Positions 26,116 to 35,065 are shown, counted from the first letter of the stretch. The stretch: 38,329 nt of DNA from an uncultured Phocaeicola sp. (GCA_948566455.1 CAOYQO010000029.1:1-38329); one strand, 5' to 3'. Notes: generated by a model from the letters alone, not told the origin. A program made the numbers and translations.

Positions 26116-26811
26116 TTATTTTTTCGTATTTAAATAGTAAAGAAGGGATTCTTTCACCTTTTCATCCGAAGTTACAATCAAAAATTCACCGCCTCTTTTA
26201 TCATACAGAAAGCAATAGGTCTTATAAAGAGCTATACCTGCTATCTCCTCCCAAGGGAATGTCTGTTTCAGTTCCGCCTTATCATATGTCAGCCCTTCCG
26301 GAGTTATTTCTACCCAAGTCTGCCCCGCAATACTCCGCTTATAAATCTTATTTAGTCTGACAGGCAGCATAATCAAGATATAAATAAGACACAAGAACCA
26401 AATCAGCAGCGGACTGAACAGGCTTTGCTCTTCGGGAACAATATAGTGCCCTGTACACAGTGCAATACAAATATAAATGATGAACAACAAAGAAAAACTG
26501 AAATGACGGATGTCCCACAATTTATACAAAGCATACTTTTTCAGGCTGATATTATAATCACAAACCACGACACCTGGTTCCCGTGTCAGTTTGCTTTTCG
26601 GTATGCTGAAGATACGCAATATCTGGATTCCCCGTTTCACGCCATACCCGAATAATAAAACCATCACACCAAGATTTATCAAGATCCACCACCACAATGA
26701 TTCGTTTGCCAAAGCCGGTTGCCCGACAAGCACCATTGATGCAAAAGTGATACCCGCCACCAATAACAACATACTACAAATTACAGTTAAAATCCATCCT
26801 TTTGTTTTCAT
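26116..26811 (-). CDS. Uncharacterised membrane protein with a PH-like C-terminal tail
   Basis: A 231-aa protein of unknown function. Hydrophobic segments occur at about residues 7-29 and 42-60, then a second pair at about 102-120 and 134-150. The C-terminal 70 residues are soluble and read WVEITPEGLTYDKAELKQTF, then PWEEIAGIALYK and FLIVTSDEKV. This pattern, a strand-rich domain asking whether a residue pair matches a membrane surface, resembles bacterial PH-like (YcxB-type) tails, but the match is by eye only. It is divergent from the next gene and has a well-formed promoter. Nothing links it to the PUL apart from position. Confidence 0.7.
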   Translation of the reverse strand: MKTKGWILTVICSMLLLVAGITFASMVLVGQPALANESLWWWILINLGVMVLLFGYGVKRGIQILRIFSIPKSKLTREPGVVVCDYNISLKKYALYKLWDIRHFSFSLLFIIYICIALCTGHYIVPEEQSLFSPLLIWFLCLIYILIMLPVRLNKIYKRSIAGQTWVEITPEGLTYDKAELKQTFPWEEIAGIALYKTYCFLYDKRGGEFLIVTSDEKVKESLLYYLNTKK

Positions 26812-26844
26812 AATAACCTTTTTATTTTATTCCATGACGGGAAA

Positions 26845-26874
26845 CAAAGATAAAAGATTATAGCTAGATAACAA
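26845..26874 (-). promoter_or_regulatory. Promoter of the 231-aa membrane protein
   Basis: Minus strand: TTG at 26874-26872, a 19-nt spacer, and TATCTTTG at 26852-26845, an excellent match to the Bacteroidetes consensus. It lies 33 nt upstream of the start codon. Confidence 0.7.
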
Positions 26875-26929
26875 ATAAAGAGCCGTCGAATTTAAATTAT
26901 TGTTTGGTTAGGAACTTAGATTTTTTTCG

Positions 26930-26937
26930 TATGTTTG
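26930..26937 (+). promoter_or_regulatory. Candidate -7 box for the membrane protein/AraC pair
   Basis: TATGTTTG lies 12 nt before the ATG at 26950. The -33 position reads TTA at 19-nt spacing. It is divergent from the promoter at 26845-26874. Confidence 0.5.
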
Positions 26938-26949
26938 TCGCAAATATTA

Positions 26950-27657
26950 ATGAAAAACACATTTCTATCTATGAAAAAGAGTGATATTCTGTTCTTTTTG
27001 TTTGTAATAGCATTGTTTCTACCCTTTTTTATTAGCGATACCATTTATGAATGGTACAAATCTTTCAATGCAATCCATGGTATGGTCATGAGTTTTGTGA
27101 AGTTCGCCATTCTAGCTACTTTGGGAGAAATGCTTGGGCTTCGCATCAGCACAGGAGTGTATCACAACAAGACCTTCGGTATTATCCCACGCATGGTAAT
27201 CTGGGGGGTACTGGGTATGGGTATCAATATGGCTATGATTATTTTTTCAAAAGGCACTCCCATTTTCTTGGAATATATGGGTCTGGAATATGCCTCCACA
27301 TTGATGAACGGGGATTTCTGTCTTGCCAAATTTCTGGTTGCACTGGCTATTTCCGTTACAATGAACTCTATATTCGCTCCTGTATTCATGACATTACATA
27401 AAATAACAGACACTCATATCGGGAATTGTGGCGGCTCTATCAAAGCGCTTTCCACCCCTATTCCCATGACACGTATTTTCACCGGATTGAATTGGGCGGT
27501 ACTTTGGAGCTTTGTATTCAAAAAGACCATCCCTTTGTTCTGGTATCCGGCCCACACCATCACTTTCCTGCTTCCTCCGGACATGCGGGTATTATTTGCC
27601 GCCATTCTAGGGGTGGTACTGGGAGTATTACTAGCTATCGCTGCTAAAAAGAAATAA
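26950..27657 (+). CDS. Uncharacterised polytopic membrane protein
   Basis: A protein of 235 aa from the ATG at 26950; an ATG at 26971 (MKKSDILFF) is a plausible later start given the promoter position. About five hydrophobic segments are visible, beginning with ILFFLFVIALFLPFF. A conserved-looking stretch reads SGVY-like TGVYHNKTFGIIPRMV, and the C-terminal half contains RIFTGLNWAVLWSFVFKK and a glycine-rich last helix. I see a weak overall likeness to Mpv17/PMP22-type proteins but cannot support that name. It ends 8 nt before an AraC-type gene, so the two are probably one operon. Confidence 0.7.
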   Translation: MKNTFLSMKKSDILFFLFVIALFLPFFISDTIYEWYKSFNAIHGMVMSFVKFAILATLGEMLGLRISTGVYHNKTFGIIPRMVIWGVLGMGINMAMIIFSKGTPIFLEYMGLEYASTLMNGDFCLAKFLVALAISVTMNSIFAPVFMTLHKITDTHIGNCGGSIKALSTPIPMTRIFTGLNWAVLWSFVFKKTIPLFWYPAHTITFLLPPDMRVLFAAILGVVLGVLLAIAAKKK

Positions 27658-27665
27658 CAATCTTC

Positions 27666-28481
27666 ATGTATAATGAATACCAGCCTTCCCTGCTTTTAGC
27701 CCCCTATATTGACAAATACTGGGAATTTAAAGGCAATCCGGACTATGGGATGAAAATCAACATATTGCCGGACGGTTGCACCGATTTTATCTTCACCCTT
27801 GGCGAAGTAGCTGACATAGCGGAACAAGAAAGTCTTATAATGCAACCCTACCGTTCTTATTTTGTAGGTCCCATGAGCCGATACTCCACCCTAATAACCT
27901 ATGCGAAAAGCATCCATATGTTTGGTATCCGTTTTCTGCCTTGCGGTTTATTCCGCTTCATGCAATTACCATTGGAAGAACTTGGGAATCAAAGAATCAG
28001 CACTTTTGAGTCAGGAGGTATCTTCAACGACTCGCTAGCAGAAAGATTATGTGAACAACCGTACATACAGGACAAAATCAGACTGATAGAATCTTTTCTC
28101 ACCCAAGCCTTATGTACTAACAACAAGATAGAAAAACAGATATCATATGCAGTAGATTGCATTAACCTTTCCAAAGGCCAACTGCCTATCCGTTCTTTAG
28201 TAGAAAATGTATGCTTGTGCCAAAGACACTTCGAGCGCAAGTTCAAACATCAGACCGGATATTCCCCTAAGGAATACAGCCGGATTATCAAATTCAAGAA
28301 TGCAGTGGATTTACTGCGTTCCACCTCTTCCAACCAACTCTTCTCTGTTGCCATTGAGGCCGGATACTATGACACAGCCCATTTGAGCAAGGAAATAAAA
28401 GCCTTATCAGGCAATACACCCGGTTCCTTTTTATCCTTACCGGTTACGGAAGAAACCACATTAACATATCTGAAACTATAA
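27666..28481 (+). CDS. AraC-family transcriptional regulator
   Basis: A 271-aa protein. The N-terminal part (about 1-150) starts with PYIDKYWEF and contains ILPDGCTDFIF and FFVGP-like YFVGPMSRY, typical of the DUF6597-like sensor region found in such regulators. The C-terminal AraC DNA-binding domain at about 165-262 has two helix-turn-helices, including CQRHFERKFKHQTGYSPKEY and VAIEAGYYDTAHLSKEIKAL. It begins 8 nt after the membrane-protein gene and likely regulates it or itself; the effector is unknown. Confidence 0.88.
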   Translation: MYNEYQPSLLLAPYIDKYWEFKGNPDYGMKINILPDGCTDFIFTLGEVADIAEQESLIMQPYRSYFVGPMSRYSTLITYAKSIHMFGIRFLPCGLFRFMQLPLEELGNQRISTFESGGIFNDSLAERLCEQPYIQDKIRLIESFLTQALCTNNKIEKQISYAVDCINLSKGQLPIRSLVENVCLCQRHFERKFKHQTGYSPKEYSRIIKFKNAVDLLRSTSSNQLFSVAIEAGYYDTAHLSKEIKALSGNTPGSFLSLPVTEETTLTYLKL

Positions 28482-28519
28482 AAGTCGTTTTTTTACAACG
28501 AAGCCATCCTGGCGTTTCT

Positions 28520-28527
28520 TACTTTTG
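28520..28527 (+). promoter_or_regulatory. Candidate -7 box for the PNPOx-like gene
   Basis: TACTTTTG ends 27 nt before the ATG at 28555. No -33 TTG is evident. Confidence 0.5.
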
Positions 28528-28554
28528 TACCGTATCAAATACTAAAAAGAAACA

Positions 28555-28962
28555 ATGGAATCACTTAAAGAAAAAGCAAAAGCTTTGCTTCAACAATGTG
28601 AAGTAGTCACACTAACTTCCATCAATAAAGAAGGGTATCCCCGGCCGGTTCCCTTGAGTAAAATCAAAACGGAAGGATTAACAACCATCTGGTTTGCAAC
28701 AGGAAACAGTTCGGCAAAGACAAAGGATTTCCGCTCTAATCCGAAAGCCGGCATATGTTTCTACAAAGAGGGAAACAGCGTGGCCATGACCGGAGAAGTG
28801 GAAGTTGTATCAGACACTGGCACCAAGAAAGAGTTATGGCAAGACTGGTTTATCCATCATTTTCCTAAAGGACCGGAAGACCCCGAATATATCCTGCTGA
28901 AGTTCCGGGGAAACCATGCCACCATTTGGATTGACGGCCAGTTTGTTCACAGAAAAGTCTAA
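28555..28962 (+). CDS. Pyridoxamine 5'-phosphate oxidase-fold flavin-binding protein
   Basis: A 135-aa protein of the split-barrel PNPOx-like/general-stress-protein type. The N-terminus has CEVVTLTSINKEGYPRPVP, the classic opening strand pair, followed by IWFATGNSSAKTKDFRSNPKAGICF and VAMTGEVEVV. Members bind FMN, F420 or haem-like cofactors; the exact cofactor and reaction cannot be told from sequence. It is too short to be a true PdxH. Its own promoter box suggests a monocistronic unit. Confidence 0.85.
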   Translation: MESLKEKAKALLQQCEVVTLTSINKEGYPRPVPLSKIKTEGLTTIWFATGNSSAKTKDFRSNPKAGICFYKEGNSVAMTGEVEVVSDTGTKKELWQDWFIHHFPKGPEDPEYILLKFRGNHATIWIDGQFVHRKV

Positions 28963-29011
28963 GTTTCCACCTCTTATCCTTGGATTTTTTCACATTTTAT
29001 TTTTCATACAC

Positions 29012-29067
29012 GTCTGTCATCCTTGAGACATCTTATTATATATATGGATGTTTTAAGAATGACAGAC
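29012..29067. repeat. 21-bp imperfect hairpin after the PNPOx-like gene
   Basis: The arms 29012-29032 and 29047-29067 match at 18 of 21 positions; on the plus-strand RNA two of the three differences are G-U pairs. The loop is 14 nt and AT-only apart from one G. It lies about 50 nt past the stop at 28962 and could terminate transcription, although no T-run follows it directly. Confidence 0.6.
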
Positions 29068-29155
29068 AGGCATGAAAGGAATTCAAGACATCAGCTCCAG
29101 ACCATCCGTCTACAAAATTCATCTCTTCCCTACCCTACCTTTCCAATACTTTCCC

Positions 29156-29163
29156 TACCTTTG
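29156..29163 (+). promoter_or_regulatory. Candidate -7 box for clpS-clpA
   Basis: TACCTTTG ends 14 nt before the clpS ATG at 29178. The sequence CCCTACCTTT occurs twice, at about 29133 and 29154. No clear -33 TTG. Confidence 0.5.
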
Positions 29164-29177
29164 TGCCATAAGTACGT

Positions 29178-29501
29178 ATGACAAATACCAATATGGAACA
29201 ACAACAATCATCTTATAAAGAAAAAGAACGTATAGACCTTCGCGAGCCGCGACGCTTCAAAGTTACTATTTTCAATGACGACTTTACTACAATGGAATTT
29301 GTTGTAAAGATATTAACTACCGTTTTTTTCAAATCAACGATGGAAGCAGAAGCTTTGATGATGCAAGTACACAAAAGTGAATCGGCCGTAATAGGCATCT
29401 ATACGTATGATATCGCCCGGTCAAAAGTACAAAAAGCCACCCGTATGGCTCGTGAAGAGGGTTTCCCTCTCCGACTCACGGTTACACCGGAAGAAGAATA
29501 A
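29178..29501 (+). CDS. clpS: ATP-dependent Clp protease adaptor ClpS
   Basis: A 107-aa N-recognin that delivers proteins bearing destabilising N-terminal residues to ClpAP. After a flexible N-terminal tail, FNDDFTTMEFV supplies N33 and D34-D35, and VHKSESAVIG supplies H65; these match the pocket residues N34, D35 and H66 of E. coli ClpS. The length equals the family norm. A later start at 29193 is possible. It lies 17 nt before clpA, and aat follows, so adaptor, unfoldase and N-terminal tagging enzyme are clustered. Confidence 0.95.
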   Translation: MTNTNMEQQQSSYKEKERIDLREPRRFKVTIFNDDFTTMEFVVKILTTVFFKSTMEAEALMMQVHKSESAVIGIYTYDIARSKVQKATRMAREEGFPLRLTVTPEEE

Positions 29502-29518
29502 AAAATCAAGAATAAGAT

Positions 29519-31747
29519 ATGGATATACCAAATACCGATTCGGTGAACTACGCTTTCGCTTCTGCGCAGAGCCAAGCGATGCAATATCGGCATGAATTTA
29601 TCACGCCCGAACACTTATTGAGCGCATTGCTGGAACAAGTTCCTTTTCAAAAAGCATTGGCAGAGTGTTTTTGTACCCCGGAAGAACTGTCCCAGTCCAT
29701 TTCCGAATATCTGTCGAAAGAAGTGGAACGAGTTCCTCAAGAAATAGAATATGAGTTGGAAATTTCAGGTCAACTCTCCGAGCTGCTGCAATATGCCTAT
29801 ATGACAATCAGCCATTCAAGCGCAGAAGAAATGGATGTTCCTCATCTGGTACAAGGAATGCTTCAACTGGAAGATTCATGGGCCGGCTATCTGCTAAAAG
29901 AAACAGTGGGAGAAGATATGCCGGAGTTTCTCAGCTCCCTCATTTCAAATTACGAGCACATGAATCAGTTTCAAGAGGAAACTTCCTCTGAGCAAGAGAA
30001 AAGCGAACCTTGGCGCAACTACGTCACCTGCCTCAATGAAGGTCTGCAAGACCGGAATCCGCTTATAGGCCGGAATGTGGAATTGGAACGCACCATTCAA
30101 GTTCTCTGCCGCAAAGAAAAGAACAACCCTCTGCACGTGGGTGAACCGGGAGTGGGAAAAACCGCACTGGTCTACGGACTGGCTGCACGTATAGAAGCAG
30201 GCAATGTTCCCGAACGCCTCACAGGTTGTCGTATCTACGAACTGGATTTAGGCAACTTATTGGCCGGTACACAATATCGGGGTGAATTCGAGAAAAGGCT
30301 GAAAGCCATTATGGAAGGAATACGGAAAGAAGGACACGCCATTGTATATATAGATGAAATACATAACCTGATAGGCGCCGGACGGACGGGAGACGGTTCG
30401 ATGGATGCCTCTAATATGCTCAAGCCTTATTTGGAAGGAGGAGAGATCCGGTTTATCGGTTCCACTACTTACGAAGAATTCAACCGCTATTTTTCACGTA
30501 GCAGAGGATTGGTACGGCGTTTCCAACAGATTGACATACAGGAACCCGGAATCGAAGAAACTATCCACATAGTAGAAGGATTAAAAGAAAGGTACGAAAC
30601 GTTCCATGGAGTAGTTTATGAAGAAGGAGTGATAGCATATGCCGTCACAGCTGCCGCACGGTATATCAGCGACCGTTTTTTGCCCGACAAGGCCATCGAC
30701 CTGGTGGACGAAGCCGGGGCTTATCGTGAAATCCACCCCACAGATACAGAAACACAAACGGTGGACAAAGCATTGATAACCGATATACTGGCACGTATCT
30801 GTAAAGTGGATGTACTCGCCATGAAGGAAGAGGACAATGCCACATTAGAAACCTTGCATGAACGCATCAGTGCAAAGATATACGGTCAGGAAGAAGCTGT
30901 CTGCCAAGTGGTGGAAGCCGTACAAATGGCCAAAGCCGGGCTACAGGACGAAAACAAACCACTGGCCAGCCTTCTCTTCGTTGGCCCCACCGGAGTAGGA
31001 AAGACGGAAGTAGCCAAAGTATTGGCCTCCGAACTAGGTATTGCCCTGCAACGCTTTGACATGAGCGAATATACGGAAAAGCATACAGTGGCCAAACTCA
31101 TCGGCTCACCTGCCGGATATATAGGTTATGAAGACGGCGGACTGCTGACAGATGCTATCCGCAAAACTCCCAACTGTGTGTTACTGCTTGACGAAATAGA
31201 AAAAGCGCATCCTGATATATTCAATATCCTGCTGCAAGTCATGGACTATGCCGTACTGACGGATAACAAAGGACGGAAAGCGGACTGCCGCCATGTTATA
31301 CTTATCATGACCTCCAATGCCGGAGCACAATTCGCGCACCAAGCTTCTATAGGTTTCAGCGGACAAATTACTGCCGGAGAGGCAATGTTGAAACAGGTTA
31401 AAAAAACTTTCAAACCTGAATTCATCAACCGGTTGTCTGCAACAGTCGTCTTCCATGATATGGATTACGGAATGGCTTCTCTCATCCTGAACAAAAAACT
31501 CAACGAACTGAAAAACAAACTGTCTGCACGTCATGTAGGAATGGAACTCAGCCCGGAAGCCTATAAGCATCTGCTGAAACTAGGTTTCACCAAAGAATAT
31601 GGTGCCAGGGAAATGGACAGGATAATTACTTCGCAGCTGAAGCCACTGCTTATGCGTGAAATCCTATTCGGAGCATTAAAAACAGGAGGTAAAGTAAGAG
31701 TGACAGCAGGAAACGGACAATTGAGCTTGCAAGTACTCAAAGAGTAA
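29519..31747 (+). CDS. clpA: ClpA, ATP-dependent unfoldase of the ClpAP protease
   Basis: A 742-aa AAA+ protein with a ClpN repeat domain (about 1-145) and two ATPase modules. Module 1 has Walker A GEPGVGKT (208-215) and Walker B IVYIDE (about 275-280). Module 2 has Walker A GPTGVGKT (489-496) and Walker B VLLLDE (about 554-559). No long ClpB-type middle coiled coil is present. The IGF tripeptide at 611-613 is the ClpP-docking loop. Near-equal size to E. coli ClpA and the adjacent clpS support ClpA over ClpC. No clpP gene is in the window. Confidence 0.95.
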   Translation: MDIPNTDSVNYAFASAQSQAMQYRHEFITPEHLLSALLEQVPFQKALAECFCTPEELSQSISEYLSKEVERVPQEIEYELEISGQLSELLQYAYMTISHSSAEEMDVPHLVQGMLQLEDSWAGYLLKETVGEDMPEFLSSLISNYEHMNQFQEETSSEQEKSEPWRNYVTCLNEGLQDRNPLIGRNVELERTIQVLCRKEKNNPLHVGEPGVGKTALVYGLAARIEAGNVPERLTGCRIYELDLGNLLAGTQYRGEFEKRLKAIMEGIRKEGHAIVYIDEIHNLIGAGRTGDGSMDASNMLKPYLEGGEIRFIGSTTYEEFNRYFSRSRGLVRRFQQIDIQEPGIEETIHIVEGLKERYETFHGVVYEEGVIAYAVTAAARYISDRFLPDKAIDLVDEAGAYREIHPTDTETQTVDKALITDILARICKVDVLAMKEEDNATLETLHERISAKIYGQEEAVCQVVEAVQMAKAGLQDENKPLASLLFVGPTGVGKTEVAKVLASELGIALQRFDMSEYTEKHTVAKLIGSPAGYIGYEDGGLLTDAIRKTPNCVLLLDEIEKAHPDIFNILLQVMDYAVLTDNKGRKADCRHVILIMTSNAGAQFAHQASIGFSGQITAGEAMLKQVKKTFKPEFINRLSATVVFHDMDYGMASLILNKKLNELKNKLSARHVGMELSPEAYKHLLKLGFTKEYGAREMDRIITSQLKPLLMREILFGALKTGGKVRVTAGNGQLSLQVLKE

Positions 31748-31766
31748 TACCTTTAAATGAATCGGC

Positions 31767-31800
31767 AACTTCTCCGCAGAGGCAGAGATACGGAGAAGTT
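31767..31800. repeat. Perfect 10-bp hairpin between clpA and aat
   Basis: AACTTCTCCG (31767-31776) and CGGAGAAGTT (31791-31800) form a perfect 10-bp stem with a 14-nt loop in the 95-nt gap. No T-run follows. It could be a partial terminator or an mRNA processing signal. Confidence 0.5.
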
Positions 31801-31842
31801 CCTACAGAAGATATTATATGAATCCAATAAATAAAAAACAAT

Positions 31843-32496
31843 ATGGTCTTTCAACTAACTCAAAAACTTGTTTTTCCCGACCCTCACTATGGCGAACCGG
31901 ACGGACTATTGGCAGTGGGCGGCGACCTCTCCGTAGACCGTCTCCTCCTTGCCTATTCCAATGGCATATTCCCTTGGTATGCTTTCCGTGAAAAACAGAT
32001 ACAATGGTGGTGTCCCCTGAAACGGTTTGTGATTTTCCCTAACGAGATTCACATTTCTCACTCCATGCGTACTTTTATGAACAAAGAACAATATGGAGTC
32101 AGTTTTAACCAGGCATTCCATGAAGTGATTCAAACCTGCGGCAATCTGCGGATGGAAGAAACGGGAGCATGGTTGGGCAAAGATATCATGAAAGCCTACA
32201 TCCGCCTGCATGAGCAAGGTTTCGCGACCAGCGTGGAAGTATGGGAAGAATCTTGTCTGGTCGGCGGACTCTATGGAGTCACTTTGGGAAAGTGTTTTTT
32301 CGGCGAAAGCATGTTTTCTCTAGTCCCCAATGCATCGAAACTGGCGCTTATCTATCTGGCACAAACATTTCAGAAGTTGGGAGGAACCTTGATTGATTGT
32401 CAGTTTGAAACCCCACACTTAAAGTCAATGGGTGGAAGGTATATAGACTATGAGGAGTATATGAGGTATGTGCAGGAACCTCTTGAATCTCTGTAA
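31843..32496 (+). CDS. aat: Leucyl/phenylalanyl-tRNA-protein transferase
   Basis: A 217-aa cytoplasmic enzyme that adds Leu or Phe from aminoacyl-tRNA to proteins with N-terminal Arg or Lys, creating a degron read by ClpS. Diagnostic stretches are GLLAVGGDLS, YSNGIFPWY, WWCPLKRFVIFP, GAWLGKDIMKAYIRLHEQG and CFFGESMFS. The C-terminus contains LIDCQFETPHLKSMGG. The length is normal for the family. It lies 95 nt after clpA on the same strand, completing the N-degron pathway cluster. Confidence 0.96.
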   Translation: MVFQLTQKLVFPDPHYGEPDGLLAVGGDLSVDRLLLAYSNGIFPWYAFREKQIQWWCPLKRFVIFPNEIHISHSMRTFMNKEQYGVSFNQAFHEVIQTCGNLRMEETGAWLGKDIMKAYIRLHEQGFATSVEVWEESCLVGGLYGVTLGKCFFGESMFSLVPNASKLALIYLAQTFQKLGGTLIDCQFETPHLKSMGGRYIDYEEYMRYVQEPLESL

Positions 32497-32516
32497 AGTC
32501 TTTGTTTACCGATTTT

Positions 32517-32591
32517 GATTATCAAATCATCAGTCAAAAATAAAATATAGGATACAAAGCTGAGATTATCAAATATATTTGCTAGCTTTGT
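32517..32591 (+). promoter_or_regulatory. Candidate promoter region with repeats for the unknown lipoprotein
   Basis: The -7 box TAGCTTTG is at 32583-32590. It overlaps one arm of an 8-bp inverted repeat, ACAAAGCT (32554-32561) and AGCTTTGT (32584-32591). An 11-bp direct repeat GATTATCAAAT occurs at 32517-32527 and 32564-32574. No -33 TTG at standard spacing. Confidence 0.4.
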
Positions 32592-32636
32592 TTTCGACAT
32601 TACAAACAGAGCTATTTACCCAACTCAAAAACAAAC

Positions 32637-33476
32637 ATGAAAAAGATATTCTACTGTTTTTTACTACTTACCTTCTTTGTCTTGTCTTGCTCCAAAGAAG
32701 AGGCCGATATGGATGGTAGCCAAAATAAAGAAACAGAAAATAAAGAGATCAAAATTATATTAGAAGCAGAAACAAGTTCTCAAAACATATTTGCTCCTAT
32801 TGTATTCTACCAATCTTTTGATTTTGGTAAAGATGCACCTTGTCTAAGCGAAGTGTATGATTCCATAGTGTGGAAATCATCTCATTCCCCAAATAGCTTT
32901 AAAGTATTCAGTCATTCAAATTATGCCAGATATGTGGAAACAACATTTTTCAAATGGGCACATGTTTATTATTCACCCGGCACATACAAGACTTATCTGC
33001 TAGGTTACAAAAACAATGAAATAATCTATAGTAGTGATACAATATCCATTGATATCACAAATAAAAAAGATTTCCTTGCTTTCAATTGGAAAGACGTAAC
33101 CGACTCCGATTTTACCACAGGCTATGCAAATAATCTGGACGGATATTATCTGAGTACGCAAACCCATATCCATCAAGGTGTCCCATCTGTTATGCTGTAT
33201 GCCAAAAGTGAGAAATATGAAAAAGGGGGATCTATGAAAAGCAAACAAATACTGTATAACTACATAAATTCATTTTTCTCACTCCCTAATTATACCGCAA
33301 CCTCAGACGAGTCTTTGAGAAAAGAATTCAGCACTATATTTTCATTTCAAGAGGAGAATGCCATTCCACTAAACATTTGGCTTACCCCCAAAGCTAAAAT
33401 TGTACTCCTCAGAAAAGATTTCAAGGGACTAGAGAGCGAATACAAAATTTATGCCGAACCAGGAGATTTGATTTAA
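32637..33476 (+). CDS. Uncharacterised lipoprotein
   Basis: A 279-aa protein with a lipoprotein signal ending in FVLSC (about C18). The following KEEADMDG is acidic, a pattern linked to surface export in Bacteroidota. The body has no domain I recognise. It contains an all-beta-like part (YSPGTYKTYLLGYKNNEI, then SSDTISIDI), reminiscent of an Ig-like or PKD-type module, and a C-terminal part rich in Tyr, Phe and Ser. The gene appears richer in A and T than its neighbours, suggesting a different history. It stands alone with its own candidate promoter. Confidence 0.7.
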   Translation: MKKIFYCFLLLTFFVLSCSKEEADMDGSQNKETENKEIKIILEAETSSQNIFAPIVFYQSFDFGKDAPCLSEVYDSIVWKSSHSPNSFKVFSHSNYARYVETTFFKWAHVYYSPGTYKTYLLGYKNNEIIYSSDTISIDITNKKDFLAFNWKDVTDSDFTTGYANNLDGYYLSTQTHIHQGVPSVMLYAKSEKYEKGGSMKSKQILYNYINSFFSLPNYTATSDESLRKEFSTIFSFQEENAIPLNIWLTPKAKIVLLRKDFKGLESEYKIYAEPGDLI

Positions 33477-33690
33477 CCTGCAAAACACAATTGTTTAACT
33501 AATGAAACATCAACTCTGTATATAGCTACATTCAACGAATAGCACTACCAATCCAAACTATTTGGCTATTTTGACGGATCTTAAATAAGATTTGTTACAG
33601 AGTTTTATACCCTTATTATTAATCCACACAGATTGTGCACCATCCCTAAACCGATAAGTGCATAAGCATGGTTATACATTAAGTTAAACA

Positions 33691-34983
33691 ATGAATTATA
33701 CATATAAACAAATATGGCTCATCAACCTTCCTGTAATGATGAGCGTTTTAATGGAGCAATTAATCAACATTACCGATGCCGTCTTTCTGGGCCATGTCGG
33801 TGAAGTGGAACTTGGCGCATCTGCCTTGGCAGGAATATATTATCTGGCAACTTATATGCTAGGCTTCGGTTTCAGCATAGGACTACAAGTCATGATTGCC
33901 CGCAGGAATGGAGAACAGAACTATGCAGAAACAGGACGTACCTTCTTTCAAGGACTATTTTTCCTTTCCGGACTAGCACTCTCTTTATGTTTGTTGATAC
34001 AGGGCCTTTCCCCCTTCCTCTTGAAACAATTAATTACCTCACCGGAAATCTATCAGGCTGTAACGGACTATCTGGACTGGCGCAGTTTCGGACTTTTATT
34101 TTCATTTCCCTTTCTGGCACTCCGGGCTTTCTTTGTGGGAATAATAAAGACCAGGTCCTTATCTTGGGCCGCAATAGCAGCCGTACTTATCAACATCCCT
34201 TTCAATTACCTGTTAATATTTACCTTAAAATTTGGGATAGCAGGATCGGCAATAGCCTCAACGCTAGCAGAAATGGGATCGTTAATCATTCTCCTTATCC
34301 ATATGTGGAGAAAGATTGATAAAAACAAGTATGGACTGCAACCGATATTTGATGGAAAGCTATTGAAAAGACTGTTTTACCTGTCCGTATGGAGCATGCT
34401 GCATTCTTTTATCAGTATGGCGCCGTGGTTCCTGTTCTTCATCGCCATCGAACATTTAGGAAAGATGGAACTGGCCGTTTCCAACATAACCCGCAGCGTT
34501 TCCACCCTCTTTTTTGTGATTGTCAGTTCTTTAGGAGCCACCAACGGTTCCTTGGTAAGCAATCTTTTAGGAGCCGGACAACAAAAAGGTGTTTTTCCTA
34601 TCTGCCACAAAATCATCAAAATGGGATATGCCATCGGTTTTCCACTGGTAGGAGTCGCATTGTTTTGTGATTATTGGATTATCGGATTTTACACCAACAA
34701 CGAAACACTGGTGCAACACACTGTCCCCCCTTTCATCGTCATGCTGTTCAATTATATATTCGCAGTACCCGGATATGTCTACATCAGTGCCGTCACCGGA
34801 ACCGGAAAGACAAAAATTGCCTTTATCTTCCAAGTGGTTACCATTATGGTATATCTTCTTTATCTTTACTGGCTGAGCCACTGTGTACATGCACCTTTAG
34901 CGGTATATATGACAACCGAATATCTGTTTGTCATCATGTTGGGAATACAATCTGTCATTTACTTGAAAAGGAAACATTACTAA
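33691..34983 (+). CDS. MATE-family efflux transporter
   Basis: A 430-aa inner-membrane protein with about 12 transmembrane segments in two similar halves. The opening LPVMMSVLMEQLINITDAVFLGHVG is the family hallmark, with a matching motif in the second half around VSNITRSVSTLFFVIVSSLG. These carriers export cationic drugs, dyes or metabolites in exchange for Na+ or H+. The substrate cannot be told. The 214 nt upstream (33477-33690) hold no recognisable gene or clear promoter box. Confidence 0.9.
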   Translation: MNYTYKQIWLINLPVMMSVLMEQLINITDAVFLGHVGEVELGASALAGIYYLATYMLGFGFSIGLQVMIARRNGEQNYAETGRTFFQGLFFLSGLALSLCLLIQGLSPFLLKQLITSPEIYQAVTDYLDWRSFGLLFSFPFLALRAFFVGIIKTRSLSWAAIAAVLINIPFNYLLIFTLKFGIAGSAIASTLAEMGSLIILLIHMWRKIDKNKYGLQPIFDGKLLKRLFYLSVWSMLHSFISMAPWFLFFIAIEHLGKMELAVSNITRSVSTLFFVIVSSLGATNGSLVSNLLGAGQQKGVFPICHKIIKMGYAIGFPLVGVALFCDYWIIGFYTNNETLVQHTVPPFIVMLFNYIFAVPGYVYISAVTGTGKTKIAFIFQVVTIMVYLLYLYWLSHCVHAPLAVYMTTEYLFVIMLGIQSVIYLKRKHY

Positions 34984-35065
34984 GTTCCTTGTTACCCCCT
35001 TTCTCCCGATTCATTCCGGCAATAAATAGTTATTTATAACTATCTTCAGTTTGAAAGCTTTTCTC

